NCBI GenBank assembly: GCA_030737835.1
Contig: CM060856.1
Span: 12,614,777 to 12,678,776, forward strand
DNA from: Acorus gramineus
Taxonomy: Eukaryota > Streptophyta > Magnoliopsida > Acorales > Acoraceae
DNA: 64,000 bases
Reading direction: 5' to 3'
Notes under the pieces: model-generated
The model's input: only the letters and a program-made list of their open reading frames with translations
Databases searched by the model: none
What the model was told of the DNA's origin: nothing
Made by a program: the position numbers and the translations under genes
Shown: one piece after another, positions 1 to 12,289 of the stretch
Position numbering within the stretch: position 1 is the stretch's first letter
Layout: every line of letters begins with the position of its first letter

Positions 1-109
1 ATGCAAAAATCCAAACAGTTGTGTTTACCCTATATATATTTGATTGCTAAATGATCATTTATTTATGAAGGAATCTAACAATTGAAATTTAAATAAAGGG
101 CTGCCATAC

Positions 110-2074
<1,965 letters not shown>

Positions 2075-2300
2075 GAAAGGCCTCTCTCATCCAAAGAGAG
2101 ATTCTTCTCAAGAAACCTAAATTCAGTCAAATTTTGATGGATTAAAACCCTAATTTACAAGAAACCTCAGATCCGATAGAGAGAGAGAGAGAGAGAGAAA
2201 CAGAGAGGACTTACGAGAAGAAACGAAGGGAGATTTGAATCGGAGACGGAATTTACAAAGGCGGGCGGTGTCGGAGGTGATGCTTCATCGATGTTCTCGC
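2075..2300 (-). promoter_or_regulatory. Leader of the kinase gene with GA/CT repeat and a probable 5'-UTR intron
   Basis: Immediately upstream of the kinase start codon. On the minus strand a donor-like GTAAGTCC (near 2216-2209) and an acceptor-like TTTAG (near 2120) could bound a 5'-UTR intron of roughly 100 bp. A (GA)n run lies at 2180-2199 on the plus strand (CT on the transcript). The intron is inferred from the motifs alone. Confidence 0.4.
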
Positions 2301-3261
2301 GATCGATCAAGAAATTTAAATAAACGAAATTTTGAAAGAAAAAAAAAATTGCGAAGTCGATTTCCGGGAAGGCTTATAAAAATAGCTGGAAATATTAATT
2401 TAAATAAAACATATAAAAAAATTTGGTTCGTCAGACGGAGAAAGAGAGAGCGCTGACCGAGTTAAAAACGTGAGACGCGCTTTCGTATTGTTTGTTTATT
2501 AGGCGTGCAACGAAGACCGATGTGGACCGTTCGATCGATGGATTCATTGATCAGTTTGGACGTTTAGAAAGCGTGGACGGTAAGGATCTGTCGTCGTTGA
2601 TCACGAGGAAGGTAAGGGAGAGAGGAGACTTCGGAGTTCGGATTGCTAAAATGGGTAATTCGTTTTATTCCTATTGTTTTGGAGGGAAAAAAAGGGGACG
2701 TTGTGAGGGTGTTTTCGGTATTTTGTGTTTGCGTCACGAGTTGTGGCGGAACAGATTTGGTTATGGAAGCCTGTTTTGGATGTCGTTTGACTTGTTTGGG
2801 TCACGTGTGTCCTTTTTTTTTGGGTATAACATCCAAACAGCTATTTTGTGCGTGTAAATGGGGGAGGAAAAAAATATGGATTGCTTTATCCTTATCCAGA
2901 TTGGTGATGGCGTTTTATAAGGTCGGAGCTTTACTTTTTGGAAACTGAAAGTTAGGCTTTTATGACTTTCTAACAAAGGAAGTCAGTTTTTTTTTTTTTT
3001 TTGATAAATTTTTTTTTTTTTTATCAAATCTTTTTCCTATCATACGGTAAGACACGAACTCAAATCTTCTTATTAAAAAGGGATACCTCTCTCATCCTAC
3101 TTAGAAGAGGTTTGATAAAGAAGACGGTTTTGCATATTTTTGTTCATGTATTTTTGTAAAGAAGATTGGACGGCCAACTAACTGTTAATTGAATTCATAG
3201 AGAAATAGTGTTAGAACACGCCCAAATTTTATTGAATAGGTTTGGCTAAAGATTTAACAAA
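2301..3261. other. Intergenic DNA, no gene recognised
   Basis: Upstream region of the minus-strand kinase. Short open frames (for example 2492-2857) resemble no family I know and have no splice or codon-usage support. Poly-T and poly-A runs occur near 2989-3020 and 3258-3270. Confidence 0.5.
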
Positions 3262-3652
3262 AAAAAAAAATCGGGTCTTTCGGAAAATCCCTAAATTATT
3301 TTTAGGTCCTAGACTTACTTTTAGGCCATATCATTTTGAGTAATATAACATTAAGTTCATTGTTAACATTTCTATTTTGATCCCTCTTTTCATTGACTGT
3401 GTACATTATTAATAAGTATGGGTACATTGTTAGCCGGTTTGGATACAATCTTAACAAGTCTAGATACACTGATAAAGGATGAAGATACAGACAAAAATGA
3501 AAAAAATAAAAATAAATAACCTTCAGTGAATGTAATAGCTTATAAATAACCCCCAACTAACATAGGGGCCTAAAAGTAAGTCTACATATTATGAGGAGCT
3601 ATAAATAATTCAATGGTTTCCAGAGGAGTATAGAACCCGTAATTAATTTCTC
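3262..3652. repeat. Inverted-repeat (MITE-like) element, AATTAATTA family
   Basis: The left part (CGGGTCTTTCGG followed by AAATTATTTTTAGGTCC) is matched in inverted orientation by the right part (AATTATTTATAGCTCC and a terminal AATTAATT). The centre holds several GTACATTGTTA-like words. Similar elements lie at 21397-21847 and 34581-35007. No clear target duplication was found, so ends are approximate. Confidence 0.5.
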
Positions 3653-4014
3653 CTTAAAAAATTGCATGTTTCAACCTTATCTTCACTTTTAATAGCGTAA
3701 CATACTCATCGAGGAATTTATATTTTCATAAATGTATGCGATGAAAATAATTGAAAGTATGATGAACAAAAATAGACTATACGCGGATCTTACATATAAT
3801 TATGTGTCTATGTGTGATGTGTGTATTTTTTAAATAAAATATATATTTTATTAAAAAATTTACATGTAATTTATTAAAATATGTATTTTATGACACTGAA
3901 AAAATCATTGCATGGAATTGCACCGAGACTACACACGTTAAAATGTCCCTGGAAATTATCCAATTAGAATAGTGTCAGGTGTCACATAATTTCTTGGAAA
4001 ATGGTACGTTGAGC

Positions 4015-4790
4015 CCCTTGTGCAACTCCAACGGCAGTCCACACTGAATTTTTTTTTTAAAATAAAAAATCACACATTTTGCTAAAAAATCCAACTGCAG
4101 TACATATTGCTAAATAAAATGAAGGGAACAATCCATATAACCCCCTGTAAATTGATTGAAATCCATATAACATCCTGACTTTTTTTAAAATCTATATAAC
4201 CCCTTGAAAACATCTAGGAAATCCAAATACCCCTGAATAAAATTTACGTTTATAGATGATGAATATTTTGTTAATATTATGTTTGGTTAACCCTGGTAGA
4301 AAACACAATATATAAAAAAAAAATTTACAATGTGTTAAAAATGCAAAAAATCTTTTATAAATGATGATTTTACCCCTCCGGATAGAGTTTTATAATATAT
4401 CCAAAGATGGTAAAATTGTTATTTTCATATGATTTTTTACATTTTTAACACATTGTAGTGGTTTTTTAGTATATTTTGTTTTTAGTCAAGGTTAACTAAA
4501 CGAAATATTCACAAAATATTTATCATCTACTAACCAAAATTTTATTCATAGGGTTATTTGGATTTATTAGGTATTTTCAAGGGGTTATATGGATTTTAAG
4601 AAAAGTCAAGGGGTTATATGGGTTTCAGTCAGATTTTAGGGAGTTGTGTGGATTTTTCCCTAAAATGAAATATATACTGAGTTACATTAACATTTTTTTT
4701 TTTTTGCATTGAGAAAATAACAATTTTTTTTGTGTCATACACTATAATAACATAATATATATTATGCTATCATAATGTAAAGAGTTGAAA
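4015..4790 (+). repeat. Older dispersed repeat, copy 1, interrupted by a MITE
   Basis: Begins near GCAACTCCAACGGCAGTCCA and ends in a palindromic AT-rich stretch (ACACTATAATAACATAATATAT...). The same start and end signatures occur at 5905-6560 and, on the opposite strand, at 12290-12545. The MITE at 4124-4660 sits inside it. Boundaries are approximate. Confidence 0.5.
4124..4660. mobile_element. Non-autonomous MITE with TIRs and a perfect 9-bp target duplication (Mutator-like)
   Basis: 537 bp. The left terminus GGGAACAATCCATATAACCC is inverted at the right end (GGGAAAAATCCACACAACTC when reverse-complemented), and the inverted similarity extends inwards over the ATCCATATAACCCC words. The flanks are identical 9-mers, TAAAATGAA at 4115-4123 and 4661-4669. 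A 9-bp duplication is typical of Mutator-like elements; superfamily assignment rests on that alone. There is no coding capacity. Confidence 0.8.
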
Positions 4791-4934
4791 AACAAATTAT
4801 AAAATAGAATGAGTATATCAACGATTTAGTTCTCTAGTTCTTTTGATTGAAATCTATTGCCCGCACTAAAAAGACAAAAAACAAAAATGGGGGTCCAACC
4901 CATGTTAGCACTGAGATCCGAGTAAGCGATATAT

Positions 4935-5836
4935 TAGAGCATCTCCAAAAGCCTTCCTACATGGCTCATTCCTTAACATAGGGAGTTGAAAAAAAAAAAA
5001 AAAGGTCTAAAAGACTCCTTACAAGGCTCCACACAATATGTTTTCCCTCTATGGAACCTTATAGGAAAAACTACAATGTAAAATTACTACATTGCCCCTT
5101 TCAACAAAACCCTTGTTTTTTCCTAGCCAACTCTCTCTCTCTCTATCCATTTTTTTTTCTAAACCAAAGTAAAACTATCTCTCCCAAATGGATCTCATCT
5201 TCCTCTACAAACCCTAAAAAAAATAAAAAATCAAAACATTTGATTTCACCATCCGTCCATCCGTCGTCCATTTACCAGTTCACCACTGCTTGTCGGAAGA
5301 CCTCAGAGCTTCTGCCGGAGCTGGCAGAGACAACCTCCTAGAATCGCCACGCGACGGCCCCCGCCTCGATCTTGAGGGCCTTGAGAGACTCGATGGCGGG
5401 GTCGATCGCGGACTGGGAGGCCGCGGATCCGTCGGTTTTGAGGCGGCGGACGGCGGCGGCCTAGGATTCCATCAGTGGTGGAGAGGAGTGGTTGACGGTG
5501 GTGGTGGAGGCGGAGGAGATGCAGTGGAGGAGGAGGAGATGAGGGAGGAGTGATGGAGAGAGGGATTTGGATTTGGAAGCGACCAAGTGGATGAAGGGCC
5601 ACTTTGTTTAATTTTGTATTTTGCATATTTTATTTAAGGTAGATACAATTTGTTTTCAAGAGTGATGTATTTTGTTTAATGTATTTTAAATTAGGATAAA
5701 TGGATCATTTGGAATGAAGATATGAAAAGAATGAGGGGGTTTTTGGAATGATAAAAAAAGGCTCCCTACATGTCATAAGGAGTTTTTTTTTCCCACAATG
5801 TAAGGAAATATTAGAGAGGCTTTTGGAGATGCTCTA
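4935..5836. mobile_element. TIR element carrying host gene sequence (Pack-type)
   Basis: Termini are inverted copies of TTAGAGCATCTCCAAAAGCC, with further inverted similarity inside (TTCCTTA / TAAGGAA). Depending on where the terminus is placed, the duplication is TA or a TTA/TAA pair, so superfamily (Harbinger-like or mariner-like) is unresolved. The interior is GC-rich at 5273-5560, unlike its AT-rich surroundings, and contains the glycyl-tRNA synthetase fragment described separately. Confidence 0.65.
5278..5472 (-). pseudogene. Captured fragment of glycyl-tRNA synthetase (N-terminal WHEP region)
   Basis: On the minus strand, one uninterrupted frame from 5460 to 5278 (61 codons) reads like the N-terminus of plant glycyl-tRNA synthetase: AAAVRRLKTDGSA, then DPAIESLKALKIEAGAVA, then SSEVFRQAVVN. 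The first two are the WHEP helix-turn-helix that binds tRNA; the last is the block just before the catalytic core in GlyRS. Two in-frame TAG codons (5463-5461, and one between WRF and EVVSA) each differ by one C-to-T change from a Gln codon, so the copy is dead. Similarity stops abruptly after VVN. An upstream Met at 5472-5470 and a Ser/Thr-rich stretch could derive from the organellar targeting peptide. No GlyRS catalytic domain is present. Identification is from memory of the family. Confidence 0.65.
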
Positions 5837-5904
5837 AGCCCGGGTCACACGGCTTGAAGCCCAAATTTAATTGAAGCATCTTCCTTTTATATGGAAAAAA
5901 TGTC

Positions 5905-6560
5905 TCTTATGTGCAGTCCAATTGCAGTCCTAAATGCAGTCCACTCCAATTTGTTTTTTAAATCACATACTCTTTCATTGAAGCACGTTATTATAAAGGG
6001 ATTTTTAATTTTAGTCCCTGTAAACATGGCTATTTAGGGATTGGTCCCTCACTTCTTCATATTTCTTTTTTAATCCCTATATTCAACCGTCTATTTGGTT
6101 TTTAGTCCCTTCGTCAAACGTCCATCCATACACCGTTAATTTGTGAAATGTGATTTTATTTTTAAGTCCCTGAACTATGTTATTTAGTGATCAGTCCTTA
6201 TAAACTATGTTATTTAGTGATTAGTCCCTATAAAATATGAAGAAGGGAGGGACTAATCACTAAATAACATAGTTTACATGGACTTAAAAAAAATCATATT
6301 TAACAAATTAACGGTGTATGGACGGGCGTTTGACGGAGGGACTAAAAACCAAATAGACGGTTCAATATGGGGACTAAAAAAGAAATATTAAGAAGTGAAT
6401 GATCGATCCTTAAATAGACATGTTTACATGGACTTAAAAATAAAAATCTCTATTAGAAAATGAAGTATATATTGAAATATAATAACATATTTTTTTTAAT
6501 TTAAAAAATAAAAAAATGTGTTATACACTATAATAATAGTGTAGTATATATTGTGCTGTT
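5905..6560 (+). repeat. Older dispersed repeat, copy 2, interrupted by a MITE
   Basis: Starts near GCAGTCCAATTGCAGTCC and ends in the palindromic ACACTATAATAATAGTGTAG stretch, as in copy 1 (4015-4790). The MITE at 5998-6450 is inside it, near but not at the position used in copy 1. Boundaries are approximate. Confidence 0.5.
5998..6450. mobile_element. MITE with long TIRs and a 9-bp target duplication (8/9 match)
   Basis: 453 bp foldback element. The left end, GGGATTTTTAATTTTAGTCC, is inverted at the right end as GAGATTTTTATTTTTAAGTCC-like sequence; the arms extend over most of the element (AACGGTGTATGGACG, AAACCAAATAGACGG). Flanks are TATTATAAA at 5989-5997 and TATTAGAAA at 6451-6459. It belongs to the same family as 12648-12924. 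Confidence 0.75.
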
Positions 6561-7276
6561 AAAATGTATAGAGAAGCAACGTGGAAAGCAAAATGGATTA
6601 AGCGTTCGTTTCAAATACACTCCTTCAATTTTAAAATCAGTTAGACGTTCCATGCACTGCCTCCTGGTGGTTGGGATACTGTTATTGGCTTCATGGTTTT
6701 TGAGACTGGTCCATGAGCTTCCAACCACTGCTTGTTTCAGACTCAAGAGACTGGGTGTCGTCTTTACTCATAGGAAGGGGTACCCAGTCCTTAGGGTCCT
6801 TTTCAGTTAAACTCGAATGATGAACAAACTGCACTTGATATAGTCATAAAGGATATAGTTATTTACTATGGTGGATTAAAGTATACTAGATTAGGGAAAA
6901 TGAAAGGGTGCGTTTTAAGTTTTTATTTTTTTCAATGATGATGGAATTCAATCTGACTCCTCAACATAAAAATAAAGATAAAATACCGAATCCACATCTT
7001 TATTATTCTTTTTGTACGTTTATACCTAACAAACGAACTTGACTGTCTTGAAAACGCAGGCGGTCCCCTGCAAATCCATCACGTGATGCTAAGACTGCCG
7101 GTCCATCTGACACATGTCCGGAGCCATATCGATTCCATCATCCCCAACCGTTAAAAAAACGACCTTTTAAACTTTTCCCACCCCCGCCAAAAAAAACTCC
7201 AAACCACCAGAGTTAAAAAAAAAAAAAGAGGTCTCTTTCAATACAGAAAAACAGAGAGAGAGACAGGGAGAGACAA
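6561..7276. other. Intergenic DNA and proximal upstream region of PMI1
   Basis: No gene recognised. A short open frame at 6553-6810 matches nothing I know. From about 7130 the sequence becomes C/A-rich and continues into the leader of PMI1 (AGAGAGAGACAGGGAGAGAC at 7253-7272). I see no canonical TATA box. Confidence 0.4.
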
Positions 7277-7463
7277 ATGAACACTCTAATACTCTATTAT
7301 CATCTCCTCCATACATTCAAATCCCACCCACATCAACAAAAAACCCCTCTTTCATGGCCTCTTCCCCACCACAAAAGAAACACCTCTCCTAATCCACAAC
7401 CCCCTTCCCTCTTATCATCACCTCCACCACCACCACCACCACCACCACCAACCTCAACCGCCA
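7277..7463 (+). promoter_or_regulatory. PMI1 leader with an overlapping upstream ATG
   Basis: An ATG at 7277 opens a 116-codon frame that passes the PMI1 start at 7464 out of frame and stops at 7627. It encodes a Pro-rich stretch from a (CAC)n run at about 7426-7451. If transcription starts upstream of 7277, this overlapping uORF could lower PMI1 translation. The transcription start is unknown. Confidence 0.35.
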
Positions 7464-9968
7464 ATGGCGGCCGAGCCTTCCGAGCGGCGAAACTCAAACT
7501 CGCAACTCCTCCACGAACTCGAATCACTAAGCCAGTCCCTCTACCAATCCCACACTGCCCGCCGCACCGCCTCCCTCGTCCTCCCTCGCTCCTCCGCTCC
7601 TCCCTCCGCCCCCCTCGTCTCCGATGACCACCCTGAGCCCCGAAACCGCCACCGCCGCTTGTCCATGTCCCCCTGGCGCTCTCGCCCCAAACCCGACCAC
7701 CACATCCCCACCACCGCTGCCGCTGATTCATCGACGGAGGCGGTGGCGGCCACCACCGACAAGAAGGGCATCTGGAACTGGAAGCCGATGCGCGCGCTCT
7801 CCCACATCGGGATGCACAAGCTCGGGTGCCTCTTCTCGGTGGAGGTCGTGGCCGTGCAGGGCCTCCCCGCCTCGATGAACGGTCTCCGCCTCTCCGTCCA
7901 CGTCCGCAAGAAGGAAACCCGCGACGGCGCCGTTCAGACCATGCCGTCGCGAGTGCTCCAGGGGTGCGCGGACTTCGAGGAGATGCTCTTCATCCGCTGC
8001 CACATCTACTGCACCGGCGGCGGAAGCGACAAGAAGCCTCTCCAGCTCGAGCCGCGGCCGTTCCTTGTGTCGGTGCTGGCGATCGACGCGCCCGAGCTCG
8101 ACTTTGGCAAGAGTTCGGTTGACCTGAGCGCGCTTGTCAGGGAATCAATGGAGCGGAACCTCGAAGGGGTCCGGCTCAAGCAGCGGGAGGCACGTTTCGG
8201 ACTCTCCGGGAAGGCGAGAGGAGGAGAGCTCGTGCTCAAATTGGGCTTTCAAATCATGGAAGACGGCGGGGTCGGGCTTTACGGTCAACACACCGAGGCG
8301 AAGCGCGGCAAACACTCCGCCGCCTCTCCATCTTCTTCGACCTCCTCCCCCTTCGCGCGCAAGCACTCGAAGTCCTCCTTCAGCGTCACCAGCCCGAGAA
8401 TCCCGAGCCGCTCCGAGTCCTTTCAGTCCTCCGTCCCTGCCGTCGATGTCCACGGCATGGACGAGCTCAACCTCGACGAGCCCGCATCCCCGCCGCCCCC
8501 GCAGCCTCAACAGCCCGCTCCCGCGTCTGCGGAAGCCGAGGCGGACATCGACGTACCGGATTTCGAGGTGGTGGACAAAGGGGTTGAGATCCTCGAGGAA
8601 GGCGCACGAGCGGAGGGTGGAGATCCTCCGGATTCCGAAGCGGCGGCGGCGGGGGAGGTGGTGAAGGAGGTGGTGGTGGGGCACGACCCGGCGCACGAGC
8701 GGAGGATGACGGAGCTCGACTCGATCGCGAAGCAGATCATGGCCCTCGAATCGATGATCGGCGATGGGAACGCGGACGGAGGCGATGATGGTCTGTTCAA
8801 GGAGTCGGAGCCGCAGAGGCTCGACGCGGAGGAAGAGACGGTGACGAGGGAGTTCCTTCAGATGCTCGAATTGGAGGAAAGGAAATCCAAATTCGATTCG
8901 TCGATGCCGAAATCAGACGACGACGAGCCGTTCGATTCGAAATCGTACCTCTCCGACCTCGGGAAGGGCCTCGGGCCGGTGGTGCAGACCCGGGACGGGG
9001 GGTACCTGATGTCGACCAACCCGTTCGACGTGATCGTGTCGAAGCGAGAGTCGCCGAAGCTGGCGATGCAGCTGTCGCGGCCTCTGGTCCTCCCGCCCCG
9101 CGATTCCGACACCGGGTTCGAGGTCTTCCAGAGGATGGCGGCTCTCGGTGCGGACGAGCTGAGCGCGCGACTCCTGTCGGTGGCGGCGATGGACGAGTTG
9201 ACGGGGAAGACGGCCGAGCAGGTCGCGTTCGAAGGGATCGCGTCGGCGATCGTGAGCGCGCGAGGGAAAGAAGAGGGAGCGAGCTCGAGCGCGGCGAGAT
9301 CGATAGCGGCGGTGAAGGCGATGGCGTCGGCGATGGCGGAGGGGAGGCGGGAGAGGATCGTGAGCGGGATATGGAACGTGAGGGAAGGGGCGGCGGTGGC
9401 GGCGGAGGAGATGGTGACGTTCGCGGCGCAGAAGATCGAGGCGATGGCGGTGGAGGCGGTGAAGGTGCAGGCGGAGATGGGGGAGGAGGACGCGCCGTTC
9501 GAGATGTCGCCGCTGGCGACCGGGGACGAGAGGGTGTTGTCGGAGGTGGTGCCGTTAGAGGAGTGGGTGAAGCGCGAGAGCGGGCGTGGCGAGGCGGTGA
9601 CGGTGTTGGTGGTGGTGCAGATGCGGGACACGGTGAGGCGGTACGAGGTGGTGGGGGCGCCGATGGTGGTGCTGGTGCAGGGGGTGGCGGAGGAGGAGGA
9701 GAGGTTTAAGGTGGTGAGTTTGCATGTTGGGGGATTGAAGGTGAGGGGGGGAGGGGGGAAGAGGAGCGTATGGGACGCGGAGAAGCAGAGGTTGACTGCG
9801 GCGCAGTGGTTGGTGGCGTACGGGATGGGGAAGGCGGGGGGGAAGAAGGGGAAGAACGCGCAGCAGGGGAAGGGGGGGCAGGACTCGATGTGGAGCTTGT
9901 CCGCAAGAGTCATGGCTGATATGTGGATCAAGTCCATGAGGAATCCTGATGTGAAGTTCCCCAAGTGA
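7464..9968 (+). CDS. PMI1: PLASTID MOVEMENT IMPAIRED1 (PMI1), intronless
   Basis: 834 aa, close to the roughly 840 aa of Arabidopsis PMI1, a plasma-membrane-associated protein needed for light-driven chloroplast and nuclear positioning through actin (family knowledge). The N-terminus (NSQLLHELESLSQSLYQSH) is the conserved PMI1 start. An NT-C2 domain spans about residues 120-270, from LFSVEVVAVQGLP to LVLKLGFQIME. A Ser-rich linker with SP sites (about 285-345) and an acidic stretch follow. The C-terminal half has conserved blocks: EFLQMLELEE, FDSKSYLSDLGKGLGP, GGYLMSTNPF, LSRPLVLP, and a tail ending NPDVKFPK. The start has a good context (CCAATGGCGG). The gene is very GC-rich throughout; the last 500 bp are extremely G-rich on the coding strand, coding a Val/Glu/Gly-rich region. 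An AATAAA at 10073-10078 is a plausible polyadenylation signal. Confidence 0.95.
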   Translation: MAAEPSERRNSNSQLLHELESLSQSLYQSHTARRTASLVLPRSSAPPSAPLVSDDHPEPRNRHRRLSMSPWRSRPKPDHHIPTTAAADSSTEAVAATTDKKGIWNWKPMRALSHIGMHKLGCLFSVEVVAVQGLPASMNGLRLSVHVRKKETRDGAVQTMPSRVLQGCADFEEMLFIRCHIYCTGGGSDKKPLQLEPRPFLVSVLAIDAPELDFGKSSVDLSALVRESMERNLEGVRLKQREARFGLSGKARGGELVLKLGFQIMEDGGVGLYGQHTEAKRGKHSAASPSSSTSSPFARKHSKSSFSVTSPRIPSRSESFQSSVPAVDVHGMDELNLDEPASPPPPQPQQPAPASAEAEADIDVPDFEVVDKGVEILEEGARAEGGDPPDSEAAAAGEVVKEVVVGHDPAHERRMTELDSIAKQIMALESMIGDGNADGGDDGLFKESEPQRLDAEEETVTREFLQMLELEERKSKFDSSMPKSDDDEPFDSKSYLSDLGKGLGPVVQTRDGGYLMSTNPFDVIVSKRESPKLAMQLSRPLVLPPRDSDTGFEVFQRMAALGADELSARLLSVAAMDELTGKTAEQVAFEGIASAIVSARGKEEGASSSAARSIAAVKAMASAMAEGRRERIVSGIWNVREGAAVAAEEMVTFAAQKIEAMAVEAVKVQAEMGEEDAPFEMSPLATGDERVLSEVVPLEEWVKRESGRGEAVTVLVVVQMRDTVRRYEVVGAPMVVLVQGVAEEEERFKVVSLHVGGLKVRGGGGKRSVWDAEKQRLTAAQWLVAYGMGKAGGKKGKNAQQGKGGQDSMWSLSARVMADMWIKSMRNPDVKFPK

Positions 9969-10530
9969 TGATTTGTGGGTGGTTTTTTTTTTTTACTGTG
10001 TTTATGGAGGTTTTATGTGTGTGTTTGTATTCTTTGTTTTTGAGATTTTAGTGTATGAATGGGATGTTTTGAAATAAAAATTTGATTTTGAGCATCACCA
10101 TTTTCGTATTCTCTAATAAGCTGTAAACTCCTGCTTTTTCTTATGTCCAAGAGTTCTGATGAGCCACTACGTAATACTACATAGCGGGTCAAAGCAATCC
10201 TCAGACATACTTTGAGAATAAGCCCCACTAAACCAGCCCAATTAGGTTTTTTCAAACAAATTTTGAGAATAAGATCCACGAAAGCAGCCCATTTAGTCCC
10301 CCCCCTTCCCTCAAGGAGAATGATATAATCAGCCCCAATGTCAAAGAAATTTTGAGAATAAAACCCATGAACAGTTGGACTTTTTTTTTTTTTGTTATAG
10401 TCTGCATGTCTCAAAATGAGGCGTCTAGAAAAATAATGGGGTTATTCCACCACCCATCATTTCAAACCCACCATCCAAAAAAAAAAGTTGGGTGGTGGGT
10501 AGGGAGGTAATTAGGTAAAGAGAGGGAGAG
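9969..10530. other. 3' UTR of PMI1 and intergenic DNA
   Basis: AATAAA at 10073-10078 lies about 105 bp after the stop. 10190-10380 contains three loosely repeated AAATTTTGAGAATAA-type segments (near 10210, 10258 and 10348), suggesting a short degenerate tandem repeat. No gene seen. Confidence 0.45.
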
Positions 10531-10538
10531 AGTGGGAG

Positions 10539-11319
10539 TAGGCCTGTCAACGGGTCGGGTCCGAGTCCGGGTCCACGACCCGTGACAGGACCCGGCGGGT
10601 CCGGGCCCAACCCAGGACCCGACGGGTCCGGAGAAATGTGGACCCGGACCCGGACCCGTCGGACCCGGGTCGGGTCCGGGTCCGACCCGACCCGGATGGT
10701 TGGGTAAAAAAAAAAAAAAAAAAGGAGAGAAGAGCTCATGTATTTGTTTGTCTTATCATTCTATTTGAAATTTTTTGTAATAAAACATTATTGTTAATGA
10801 AATTATGTTTGAATATAATTTTATACAATTCAAAAGAAGTAAATGAATTATTAAACAACATCCAAAACAATAATCACTAACATAAAAAACATATTAACCT
10901 AAATAATAAACATAACTAACCTAAACAACATTCAAAACAATAAACACTAACATATTAACCTAAATAATAAACATAAATCATGCAACAAACTAATTAATCA
11001 TACAAATTCAAATGCTAATAAATTAATTGTCCAAAACAAACCGATTTATAGGCTTGTTATGATTATGATTTATGAACTTGTAGATACAAAAATAAGTTAA
11101 GTAAGAAATAAAATTATGTATCAACTAATACTAATGGTCTTATAATATATGAACATATATTAAAAAAAACAGTCGGGTCCAACGGGTCGGGTCGGGGCGG
11201 GGTGGACCCGGACCCGACCCGTTTGTTTGTTCGGGTCCGCCGGGTCAGGTCCAACTCGGGTCGGGTATATTACACGTGTAATCGGGTCCGGGTCTGGACC
11301 CGACCCGTTGACAGGCCTA
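10539..11319. mobile_element. Non-autonomous hAT element with a perfect 8-bp target duplication
   Basis: 781 bp. Ends are TAGGCCTGTCAACGGGTCGG and its reverse complement. Flanks are identical 8-mers, AGTGGGAG at 10531-10538 and 11320-11327. Both subterminal regions (about 130-150 bp each) are packed with GGGTC / GACCC words in alternating orientation; the centre (10700-11160) is AT-rich with AACATAAA-type repeats. No transposase frame. The 8-bp duplication and subterminal motif clusters fit hAT. Confidence 0.88.
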
Positions 11320-11327
11320 AGTGGGAG

Positions 11328-12289
11328 AGAGGGACAGGGATGGGAGGGGGCGGAGAAGGCTGAGAGGTGATTTAATGACATTCCAAAGATAATGTTTTTT
11401 TGTACAAAAAAATCCTACTGTTTTTATAAATTTCTTTCATAAAAAATTCTTTTAAAAATATATAGATATATGATGCTTATCAATCTATTATCGACATCGA
11501 AAAAGGAAGTAAGATTCCACTTGATCATACTTTAAAGAACCTGCAAAATCCCCTAGGTCGAGTTATATCTTAAGAATAAAGTATGTGAGCAAAATTTCAC
11601 GCATATGAAAAACATATTATTTTAAAAATAGCATCACATATATGCCTCTCGATCTTTTTTTCATAATTTATTATATTTGTATTTTTAGTTTCATGATTTG
11701 AGTTTTCTAAAAGCAATTTTATCTAAAATACAGTGTTTTTTATAAAAGTTTAAAAATATTTTTAACAATATATAGGTCGTTAGATGAAATTTATAATTTT
11801 TATTTTTTTCCGTAGAATATATATGTGTTTTTTTATTAAAAAATTATACCTGTACAATAAAAAAACACCATAGAAATATGAAAGCAAGTGGGATAACACT
11901 ATCCAATGTAAAAAAAAAGAGTAAACACCATAGAAATATCAAAGCATGAAGCGCAAAAAATTTCTATGGTTTTTTTTTGGAGGATCCAGAGTAAAAACCA
12001 TAATAAAATATCAAATATTGGAGGATCCAAGACTGGGTTCTCGTTAGTACAAAAGCTTTGTTAGTAAAAAAAAGCCTGACCAGCTCCTTTCATTTCCAAG
12101 ATGTGGAAAAAAGACATGGCTGTTTTGGCCGCTTCTTTATGAGACAGGAACAACTTGTGAAGGCACTTTCTTCTCAAAAGCCAAAAGCCCAGAAAAAGTG
12201 CTGATACACCCAAGCCCTCTTTGATAACATAATTTTAAATTTATTTTATTCAAAATTTTATTTTTCAAACGTGTTTTCAAACGTTACTT
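11328..12289. other. AT-rich intergenic DNA
   Basis: No gene or bounded element recognised. A short local repeat, CACCATAGAAATAT, occurs at about 11866 and 11926 with related text near 11960-12000. Confidence 0.4.

Noticed and set aside
5051-5553. Two plus-strand frames in the TIR element as genes
   Set aside because: They are low-complexity or reverse reads of the minus-strand GlyRS fragment.
7333-7731. Glycine-rich antisense frame over the PMI1 start
   Set aside because: It is produced by the CCA/CAC repeat and C-rich leader read backwards.
8858-9964. 368-codon open frame antisense to PMI1
   Set aside because: It is the shadow of a GC-rich, G-biased gene; the sense strand has the recognisable PMI1 blocks.
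10425-10739. Frame coding PDPDP/RVRV repeats
   Set aside because: It is a translation of the GGGTCC subterminal array of the hAT element.
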